Source: Haloterrigena alkaliphila (lineage in GTDB: Archaea; Halobacteriota; Halobacteria; Halobacteriales; Natrialbaceae). From it: a DNA stretch of 64,000 nt. The notes beneath the pieces are model-generated. The model searched no databases and had not been told where the DNA came from. It saw nothing but the letters and a program-made list of their open reading frames with translations. The translations under genes and the position numbers were made by a program. The stretch is taken from positions 2,728,001-2,792,000 of the forward strand of contig NZ_CP071462.1 of the NCBI RefSeq assembly GCF_017352155.2, read 5' to 3'. Shown piece by piece: positions 57,035 to 64,000 of this stretch. How positions within the stretch are numbered: position 1 is the stretch's first letter; each line of letters starts with the position of its first letter.

Positions 57035-59059
57035 TTATCGAGCGTCCTCGAGTTCCTCGAGCGCCGCCGGGTTCTCGATGCTGCTCATGTCGCCCAGATC
57101 CTCGCCCGTGTACGTGGCCTCGATGGCCCGCCGGATGATCTTGCCCGACTGCGTCTTCGGCAGGTCGTCGACGAACAGGACGTCCCGCGGCCGGAACGGT
57201 TTCCCGAGCTCCTCGCCGACCTGCGCTCGCAGTTCCTCGCGGAGGTCGTCCGACTCCTCGTAGCCGTCCTCGAGGATGACGTAGGTGACGACGGCCGTCC
57301 CGGTCGTGTCGTCGGGCGCGCCGATAGCCGCGGCCTGATTGACCGACTCGTGGTCGATCAGCGCCCCCTCGACCTCCGCCGGCCCCACTTTCCGGCCGGC
57401 GACGTTCAGCGCGTCGTCGGCCCGGCCGTGGAGGAACCAGAAGCCGTCCGCGTCCTGCTGGGCCCAGTCGCCGTGGTTCCACCTGTCCTCGAACGTCGAC
57501 CAGTACTCGTTCAGGTAGCGCTCGTCGCCCGACCACAGCGACTTGGTCATCGACGGACAGGAGTCTCGAGCCACGAGGAATCCTCGCTGGTTCTCCTCCG
57601 TCACCGAGTTCCCGTCGCGATCCACGATGTCGATGTCCATCCCGAGGCCGGGACCGCCGAGCGTGCAGGGTTTCAGCGGCTGGGTCGGCATCGGCATCAG
57701 GAAGCAGCCGCAAATTTCGGTGCCGCCGGAGATGTTGATGATCGGCGCCTCGCCGCCGCCGACGTTTTCGTAGAACCAGCGCCAGGACTCGGGGTCCCAC
57801 GGCTCGCCCGTCGACCCCAGCAAGCGCAGCGAGGAGAGGTCGTGGCCCTCGAGCCAGTCGTCCCCGTGCTTGCGCAGGGCGCGGATCGCGGTCGGCGAGA
57901 TGCCGAACTGCGTGAGTTCGTGGCGGTCGATCATCTCCCAGAACCTGTCGGGTTCGGGGTGGTCGGGCGCGCCCTCGTACATGAAGACGGTGCCGCCGAA
58001 GGTGTGCGTGCCGATGAGCGTCCACGGCCCCATCATCCAGCCGATGTCCGAGACCCAGAAGAACCGGTCCGCGGGCTTCAGATCCATCCCGAAGTAGACC
58101 TCCTTGGCGCACTGGACCTGCACGCCCGCGTGCGTGTGAACTATTCCCTTGGGTTTGCCCGTGGTCCCTGAAGAGTACAGCAGCATCGACTCCTGGCTCG
58201 AGTCCAGCGACTTCGTCTCGTACTCGTCGCTTTGAGTCCCGACGGCGTCGGCCCACCATTCGTCGCGGTCGTCGGTCCACGGGATTTGGTGTTCGTTCCG
58301 GTCGTCACTCGATCCCAACCGGTCGAAGACGATCGTGTCCTCGACGTGGCCTGCCTCCTCGATCGCCTCGTCGGCAGCCGACTTGAGGAAGACGGGATCG
58401 CCGCGGCGGTAGAAGCCGTCGCCCGTAAAGAGCACCGAACACTCCGAGTCCGCGATCCGGGTCGCCGCCGCGTCGACGCCGAAGCCCGAGAAGATCGGGA
58501 CCGCGATCGCGCCCACCTTGAAACAGCCGTAGAGGATCGAGACGACCTCGGGCACCATCGGCATGTAGAGCCCGACGGTGTCGCCCGTCTCGATACCGCG
58601 TTCCTCGAGGGCGTTCGCCACCATGTTCGACTGGCGGCGCAACTCGTGGTAGGTGACCTCGCGGATCTCGCCGTCCTCGCCCTCCCAGATCGTCGCGACT
58701 TTGTTGCGCCGTTCCTCGTCGCGGGCGGCGTGGCGGTCCAGCACGTTGTGCGCGATATTGATCTCGCCGCCGGGATACCAGTCAGTGAATTGCGGTCCCT
58801 CACTGTCGTCCCTGATCTCGTCGTACGCCTCGTAGAACCCGATGTCGAGGTAGTCGACGAGTTCGTCCCAGAACCAGTCGACGCCCGAGGCCTCGACACC
58901 GTCGACCTCGCTCGTCGTTTGCTCGATGAGTTCGTCGTAGTCGTCGATCCCGTACGTCTCCATGAAGTCGTAGACGTTCGTCGATTCGACGAACTCCCGG
59001 CTCGGTTCGTGGACGATCTCGTCGACGTCCTCGAGGGCCGGATCTGTTGCGTCGGACAT
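57035..59059 (-). CDS. AMP-forming acyl-CoA synthetase (acetyl/propionyl-CoA synthetase-like)
   Basis: A 674-residue enzyme that activates a short-chain acid with ATP to acyl-CoA, via an acyl-adenylate. The adenylation motif YSSGTTGKPKGIVHTHAGVQ is near residue 300, SGGTEICGCF near 443, and the C-terminal LPKTQSGKIIRRAIEATYTG carries the catalytic Lys. It is about the length of acetyl-CoA synthetases. Two bases separate its start from the stop of the SDR gene upstream, so both are one operon. Confidence 0.9.
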   Translation of the reverse strand: MSDATDPALEDVDEIVHEPSREFVESTNVYDFMETYGIDDYDELIEQTTSEVDGVEASGVDWFWDELVDYLDIGFYEAYDEIRDDSEGPQFTDWYPGGEINIAHNVLDRHAARDEERRNKVATIWEGEDGEIREVTYHELRRQSNMVANALEERGIETGDTVGLYMPMVPEVVSILYGCFKVGAIAVPIFSGFGVDAAATRIADSECSVLFTGDGFYRRGDPVFLKSAADEAIEEAGHVEDTIVFDRLGSSDDRNEHQIPWTDDRDEWWADAVGTQSDEYETKSLDSSQESMLLYSSGTTGKPKGIVHTHAGVQVQCAKEVYFGMDLKPADRFFWVSDIGWMMGPWTLIGTHTFGGTVFMYEGAPDHPEPDRFWEMIDRHELTQFGISPTAIRALRKHGDDWLEGHDLSSLRLLGSTGEPWDPESWRWFYENVGGGEAPIINISGGTEICGCFLMPMPTQPLKPCTLGGPGLGMDIDIVDRDGNSVTEENQRGFLVARDSCPSMTKSLWSGDERYLNEYWSTFEDRWNHGDWAQQDADGFWFLHGRADDALNVAGRKVGPAEVEGALIDHESVNQAAAIGAPDDTTGTAVVTYVILEDGYEESDDLREELRAQVGEELGKPFRPRDVLFVDDLPKTQSGKIIRRAIEATYTGEDLGDMSSIENPAALEELEDAR

Positions 59060-59061
59060 CG

Positions 59062-59919
59062 TTACTCGTAGGTAAGGGTCATGCCACCATCAAACAACAG
59101 GTCGCCGCCGTCGAGGTGCCGGCCCAGATCCGAGAAGCCCAGCAGGAAGAGGTTGGCGACGTCGACCGGTTCCATCATCTCCTTGACCCGGGACTGGCCC
59201 AGCATCACGTCCTCGATCACCTCGTCGACCGAGATCCCCCGCTGTTCGGCGGTGTCCTCGAGCTGGTCGGTCACCAGCGGCGTCTTCACGTAGCCGGTGC
59301 TGATCGAGTAGGCGCGGATCTCCCCCTCGCCCTCGGCGGCGATGGACTGGGTGAGGCCGCGCAGGCCGAACTTCGCGACGTTGTACGCGACCTTGTCGCT
59401 GGTCACGTAGTGGCCGTGGACCGAGCCCATGTTGCCGACGCAGCCCCGGCCGTCCTCGGTCTCCCGGAAGTGCGGGATGCACAGTTTCGAGAGGTAGAGC
59501 GGCGCCCGGAGCATGATCCGATGCATCGTATCGTAGGTCTCCATCGGAAAGTTCTCGATGGAGTCGATGTGTTGCATCCCGGCGATGTTCGCGAGATATT
59601 TGATATCGCCCAGTTCGGCGGCTTCCTCGACGATTCGCTCGAGGTCGTCGTCCTCCGTCAGATCGCCTACTATTGGCTCGATATCGCTCTCGAGGCCGAG
59701 TTCCTCGCCGCGGTCGACGGTTCCCGCGAGCCCCTTCTCGTCGATGTCCGTCGCGGCGACCGTCAACCCGTTGCCAGCGGCGGCCAGCGCGGTCGCGCGC
59801 CCGATCCCCGATCCGGCGCCCGTCACGAGACAGACGTTCCGGCCGGTAAACGAGTCGTCGTCGATGCGATGAATGTCGTCCGCCGACACCGTCGGCGGCG
59901 TCACCTGATCCTGGGACAT
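59062..59919 (-). CDS. Short-chain dehydrogenase, 3-hydroxybutyrate dehydrogenase-like
   Basis: A 285-residue SDR. VCLVTGAGSGIGRATALAAA near residue 30 is the NAD-binding motif, NIAGMQH follows, and the active site has Ser in NMGSVHGHYVTSDKVAYNVA with Tyr-x3-Lys (YNVAK). The C-terminus HLDGGDLLFDGGMTLTYE is typical of hydroxybutyrate dehydrogenases. With the acyl-CoA synthetase it may interconvert hydroxybutyrate and acetoacetyl-CoA or acetyl-CoA. ATG 59919 is preferred since TATTAA at 59945-59950 (complement) is about 27 bases upstream; GTG 59925 is two codons earlier. Confidence 0.87.
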   Translation of the reverse strand: MSQDQVTPPTVSADDIHRIDDDSFTGRNVCLVTGAGSGIGRATALAAAGNGLTVAATDIDEKGLAGTVDRGEELGLESDIEPIVGDLTEDDDLERIVEEAAELGDIKYLANIAGMQHIDSIENFPMETYDTMHRIMLRAPLYLSKLCIPHFRETEDGRGCVGNMGSVHGHYVTSDKVAYNVAKFGLRGLTQSIAAEGEGEIRAYSISTGYVKTPLVTDQLEDTAEQRGISVDEVIEDVMLGQSRVKEMMEPVDVANLFLLGFSDLGRHLDGGDLLFDGGMTLTYE

Positions 59920-59944
59920 ACTCACGTGGTACCCGGGGAGCGCG

Positions 59945-60070
59945 TTAATACTCAGCCGTTAACATATCAACGAGGCACCGACGGCGCCGCCGCTGCCGAC
60001 GGTTCGCCCGATTCTGGCCCGTCCGACCGCAAAATTGTGACATGTGCCGACGAATAGCAGATATTAATAC
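59945..60070. promoter_or_regulatory. Divergent promoters of the SDR-synthetase operon and the HTH-10 regulator
   Basis: The complement reads TATTAA at 59945-59950, about 27 bases from the SDR ATG at 59919. On the plus strand ATATTAATAC at 60061-60070 lies about 30 bases before the regulator's ATG at 60096. The roughly 110 bases between the two boxes are the natural place for the regulator to act on both, but I see no clear dyad. Confidence 0.6.
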
Positions 60071-60095
60071 CTTGTATGTAATTCCCTTCCTAGTA

Positions 60096-60812
60096 ATGAT
60101 TGACCTCGATATCGACATGCGCCAGTACGACTGTCCGTTCATCGATACGACCGACGATGTCGATATCGCCTTCTCGGCCGTCCAGTGGCAACTGGACACC
60201 GACGATGAGCAACTCGAGACGCGACTCATCGCCAAGGGGGCGTCGACCGGCGCGCTGGAGGTGGGATTGCACGAACTCCGCGATCACCCGAACATGCGGG
60301 AGTGTTACATCCTCTCGAAGCGGGAGAACGTCGCCGAGATCGGGACGACGATCGAGGAGACCAACGCCATGCGGACGATCCAGCGAAACGGCGGCTACAT
60401 CACCGGCCCGTTCCGGATCGAGGACGGCCGTGAACGGTGGCACGTCGGCTTCGACGACGACGCCGACGAGGACCGGGCGCTGGCCGAACTCGAGACCCAC
60501 AACGAGTTCACCGTCGCCGACCGCGACCAGTTCGGCCCCACCGAACTGTTCGACCTGCTGGAGAACTCCGACAGCGCGCTCCGGTTGCTCGAGGGCTGTC
60601 GGTCGCTGACCGAAACCGAGCGCGAGACCTTCGAAGTCGCCGCTCGAGAGGGGTACTACGAGACGCCGCGGGACACGACCCTCGCCGACCTCTCGGACCA
60701 CTTCGACGTCTCGAAGACGGCCGTCTCGATGAACCTGCGCCGAAGCGAACGGAAGGTGCTGCAGGCGGCGCTGTCGGCGCTGGAGAACATGGACGGGACC
60801 GGAACGCGCTGA
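60096..60812 (+). CDS. Bacterio-opsin activator-type (HTH-10) transcriptional regulator
   Basis: A 238-residue regulator. The N-terminal region (residues 1-160) is a small-molecule-sensor-like domain beginning MIDLDIDMRQYDCPFIDTTD, and the C-terminal 60 residues contain the HTH-10 helix-turn-helix: LTETERETFEVAAREGYYET, then LADLSDHFDVSKTAVSMNLR. These regulators activate light, energy or central metabolic genes in haloarchaea. Here it is divergent from the hydroxybutyrate/acyl-CoA operon, so that operon is its likely target; this is inference from position. ATG 60096 fits the upstream TATA box. Confidence 0.88.
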   Translation: MIDLDIDMRQYDCPFIDTTDDVDIAFSAVQWQLDTDDEQLETRLIAKGASTGALEVGLHELRDHPNMRECYILSKRENVAEIGTTIEETNAMRTIQRNGGYITGPFRIEDGRERWHVGFDDDADEDRALAELETHNEFTVADRDQFGPTELFDLLENSDSALRLLEGCRSLTETERETFEVAAREGYYETPRDTTLADLSDHFDVSKTAVSMNLRRSERKVLQAALSALENMDGTGTR

Positions 60813-60871
60813 TTCCGTCCGCCCGCGTGGCGACTCATCTGCTTCCGCCGCGTGACCGCTAGGAGGCCGAC

Positions 60872-61771
60872 TCAGGCCTCGAGAATCTCGTCGTCGTCGT
60901 CCTCGGGAACGGTCAGCGAGCCGTCGAGGACGGTCACGCCGCGACCGCCGACCCGGACGTCCTCCCCGACGCGAACGCGGACCAGTCCGGGCCGGTCGAC
61001 GTAGTGGCCCTGCTCGAGGCGGAGTTCGTCGGGGAGGTCGTCGTCGAACGCGCCGAACCGATCGAGGTAGGCGCCGACGGCACCGCTCGCGGTGCCCGTC
61101 ACTGGGTCTTCCGGGACGCCCGCACCCGGCGCGAACATCCGCCCGTGGAGGGTCGACTCCCGGTCGAGCGCGTCGAAGGTAAAGAGGTAGACGCCCGCGG
61201 CGTCGACCTCGTCGGTCAGTTCCTCGATCGCGCGCATGTCCGGTCGGGCGTCCCCGAGGTCCGAGAGATACGTGATCGGCACGATCAGAAACGGCAGTCC
61301 CGTCGAGGACACCGCGAGCGGAATGTCCGCGCTCGCTCCCTCGAGGGCGGCGCTCTCCACGCCCAGCGCCTCGGCGACGCGGTCGTAGCCGACGTCGACC
61401 TCGCGGACCTGCGGGGCGTCCTGGGTTATCCAGACGGTGCCGTCCTCGTCGACGTCGATCTCGAGCGTTCCGACGTTCGTCTCGAGCGTGGTCGTCCCCG
61501 CCTCGAGCCCCTCGTCGTGGAGGTGGGCGAACGACCCGATCGTCGCGTGGCCGCAGAGATCGACCTCCTGCGTGGGGGTGAAGTATCGAACCCGCCGATC
61601 GGCGGTGTCGCTCGAGCGAAGGAAGGCCGTCTCGCTGACCGCCATCTCGGCGGCGATCCGCTGCATCTGGTCGGCCGAGAGGCCGCCCGCGTCCGGCACG
61701 ACGCCGGCCGGATTTCCGGCCATCGGCTCGTCGGTGAACGCGTCGACCTGCAGGATCCGAATCGTCTGCAT
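60872..61771 (-). CDS. PhzF family isomerase-like protein
   Basis: A 299-residue protein of the PhzF/diaminopimelate-epimerase fold. MQTIRILQVDAFTDEPMAGN is the family N-terminus, Glu47 in AVSETAF is the family's catalytic acid, LCGHATIGS near residue 72 and EDPVTGTASGAVGAYL near 218 are the substrate loops. The substrate is unknown in archaea; phenazine synthesis is not implied. The TTGATAC-like box at about 61797 suits ATG 61771. Confidence 0.9.
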   Translation of the reverse strand: MQTIRILQVDAFTDEPMAGNPAGVVPDAGGLSADQMQRIAAEMAVSETAFLRSSDTADRRVRYFTPTQEVDLCGHATIGSFAHLHDEGLEAGTTTLETNVGTLEIDVDEDGTVWITQDAPQVREVDVGYDRVAEALGVESAALEGASADIPLAVSSTGLPFLIVPITYLSDLGDARPDMRAIEELTDEVDAAGVYLFTFDALDRESTLHGRMFAPGAGVPEDPVTGTASGAVGAYLDRFGAFDDDLPDELRLEQGHYVDRPGLVRVRVGEDVRVGGRGVTVLDGSLTVPEDDDDEILEA

Positions 61772-61826
61772 ACGATTGCGGTGGGCCGAGCGGCGTATCA
61801 ATCCTCCGTCGTCGGCCAACCGATCG

Positions 61827-63230
61827 TCAGCGCCCGTCGATCCAGTCGGCGAGGTCGTCGATCACCGCTTCCGCGACGTTGTTGCGCGCCCTGTACTCGT
61901 TGGGATTGGACGGGCGCCGACCCGGCATGAACAGGTGGTTGATCCCGTCGTACGATTCGAAGGCCGTGGCCGACCGATCCCCGAGTTCCTCGCGCCACAG
62001 CTCGAAGTCGTTCTCGAGGGTCACCTGGTAGTCGCGACTACCCTGGAGGAAACACAGCGGGACGTCGGTCGTTCGGGCCGTTTCGAAGGGATCGTACTCC
62101 TCGAGGCTCTGCCAGAGCGCGCCGGGGTACATCGCGACGAGTTCGCCGGCTTCGTACTCGCCGTTGCGAACGCGTTCGACTTGCGTTCGAATTTGCTCGA
62201 CACGCCGATCCAGTTGCTCCCACTCGTGCTCGCCGAGGTTCGACTGGTACTCCAACTGGTCGGGGACGAGGTCGATCATCGGTCTCGCGTTTCCGGCCAG
62301 CGAGACGGCGCCGGCGAGGTCGCCGTCGCGGTCTGCGATTCGGGGCGCGGCCATTCCGCCCATACTGTGGCCGACGACGGCGATGCGGTCCGCGTCGACG
62401 CCGTCGACCCCGCGGAGTTCGTCGATCGCGACCAGCGCGTCGTCGACCGTGACCCGATCGAGCGTGTGGTCGGCGAAATCGACGTTACACCGGTAGGTCC
62501 GTTTATCGTACCGGAGCACGGCGATCCCGCGACTCGCGAGCCCTTCCGCCAGATCCCGAAACAGCTGCGTTCCGCCGTTGTCGTAGTTCTCGTCGGCCGC
62601 GCCCGAGCCGTGGACGAGAACGACGCCCGGCACGTCGTCGCCCGCGGCCGGCTCCGTCGGGACCGCGGCGGTCCCCTCGAGGTGACAGCCCTCGCCCGAA
62701 ACGGGCACCGATTCCGCCGTAAACGCGTCGGGATCGACGTACGACGGCCGTTCGTACTCGCCGGCGAAGTCCACCGCCGTGACGTCGACGTCGATCCCGG
62801 CCAGCAGTCCGTCCTGACCGTTTTCGAACGCGAGCCCGATGCGGAAGACCGTGGCGTCGCCGAACGTCCTGGCCTGTCTGGTATCGAGGTCGTCGGTCTC
62901 CTCGACGCCCGTGAGTTCCTCGAACGCGCCGTGGGCGGACGTGTATCCCATCCAGAACTGCTCGAGATTCCCCGCGGGGATCGAACCGACGTGCGGTACC
63001 GACGTCAGTTCGCTCGCCGCTTCGAACCGTTCCGCCGCCAGTTTCTCGGCGAACGCCGTCGCGAGTTCCGCGGGCGTGTCCGGCGCCGAGTCCGTCCCGT
63101 CTTCGGACGGATCGGTCTCGTTTCCGTCGAGTTCGGACTCGCCGTCTAACGCGTCGGAACAGCCGGCCAGCGCGGCGGCCGTCGTCGTCGATATCGCCGC
63201 CAGTAGCTGTCGCCGGTCGAGAGCTGTCAT
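61827..63230 (-). CDS. Secreted alpha/beta hydrolase with N-terminal DUF3887-like domain, lipoprotein
   Basis: A 467-residue lipoprotein. The N-terminus MTALDRRQLLAAISTTTAAA with lipobox LAGC is a Tat-type lipid signal. Residues 50-160 form a small domain (AFAEKLAAERFEAASELTSV) of the DUF3887 kind. The hydrolase follows: GVVLVHGSGAADENYDNGG, the nucleophile Ser in VVGHSMGGMAAPRI near residue 292, Asp in LQGSRDYQV near 400 and His in GINHLFMPG near 432. The substrate is unknown; it acts outside the cell. The TATTTATTACC-like promoter at about 63254 suits ATG 63230. Confidence 0.88.
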   Translation of the reverse strand: MTALDRRQLLAAISTTTAAALAGCSDALDGESELDGNETDPSEDGTDSAPDTPAELATAFAEKLAAERFEAASELTSVPHVGSIPAGNLEQFWMGYTSAHGAFEELTGVEETDDLDTRQARTFGDATVFRIGLAFENGQDGLLAGIDVDVTAVDFAGEYERPSYVDPDAFTAESVPVSGEGCHLEGTAAVPTEPAAGDDVPGVVLVHGSGAADENYDNGGTQLFRDLAEGLASRGIAVLRYDKRTYRCNVDFADHTLDRVTVDDALVAIDELRGVDGVDADRIAVVGHSMGGMAAPRIADRDGDLAGAVSLAGNARPMIDLVPDQLEYQSNLGEHEWEQLDRRVEQIRTQVERVRNGEYEAGELVAMYPGALWQSLEEYDPFETARTTDVPLCFLQGSRDYQVTLENDFELWREELGDRSATAFESYDGINHLFMPGRRPSNPNEYRARNNVAEAVIDDLADWIDGR

Positions 63231-63294
63231 TATCGATTTAGATTCATGACAGGAAGGTAATAAATACTGTTACTCTCCGCTCGTGACCGATCCG

Positions 63295-64000
<706 letters not shown>

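Overview
The window comes from a halophilic archaeon (class Halobacteria; the gene set resembles Natrialbales such as Haloterrigena or Natrinema, but this is an inference). The signs are very high GC, strongly acidic proteins, twin-arginine lipoprotein signals, an archaeal membrane-lipid enzyme (geranylgeranylglyceryl phosphate synthase), archaeosortase A, RNase P subunit Rnp4, UPF0058 and Trm112. Many genes have a TATA-like box about 27 bases before the start codon, which fits leaderless transcripts. I count about 65 protein genes, two of them cut by the window edges, plus two possible short upstream ORFs. I saw no rRNA, tRNA, CRISPR array or transposase.

Layout. 1-11.3 kb: a pilus-type secretion ATPase (cut at the left edge), a small hypothetical, a 19-base tandem repeat, a solitary iron-type ABC ATPase behind an iron-regulator-like operator, a DUF998 membrane protein, UPF0058, an 865-aa multidomain protein, a small HTH protein, purA, a membrane glycosyltransferase and Trm112. 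11.3-21 kb: lipoproteins, the cobaltochelatase pair CbiX/DR2241, DUF2797, small zinc proteins, and a substrate-binding lipoprotein fused by overlap to a PAP2-type membrane protein. 21-32.6 kb: rnp4-YhbY-MscS, a LolA-like lipoprotein, a FAD oxidoreductase, Hsp20, a radical SAM protein, a TRAM protein, GGGP synthase, YkgJ, a metallo-beta-lactamase-fold hydrolase and a winged-helix protein. 32.8-44.9 kb: methyltransferase plus glycosyltransferase, enoyl-CoA hydratase, a MarR-like regulator, artA with a phosphoesterase, EamA, an amine-oxidase-like flavoprotein, a two-subunit GMC dehydrogenase, a lactonase-like hydrolase and a hotdog thioesterase. 44.9-52.7 kb: a complete branched-chain amino-acid-type ABC transporter operon, another metallo-hydrolase, and gatB with a duplicated 3' end. 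52.8-57 kb: an orphan AbrB protein and a divergent envelope regulator locus. 57-64 kb: acyl-CoA synthetase with a hydroxybutyrate-dehydrogenase-like SDR opposite a bacterio-opsin-activator-type regulator, PhzF, an alpha/beta hydrolase, and thiC (cut at the right edge).

The best candidate for an undescribed system is 53.3-56.9 kb. A membrane-anchored transcription factor (outside sensor domain, one TM helix, cytoplasmic winged helix) is divergent from two secreted proteins. One of these carries a domain clearly paralogous to the regulator's own outside domain and ends in a PGF-CTERM sorting signal, the substrate of the archaeosortase encoded 18 kb away. The shared intergenic region holds five copies of a GCTGCAAA-like box phased at 10 bp. 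Other structure of note: clusters of perfect hairpins with three-base loops at three separate sites, and a 56-bp duplicate of the gatB 3' end flanking one of these clusters.
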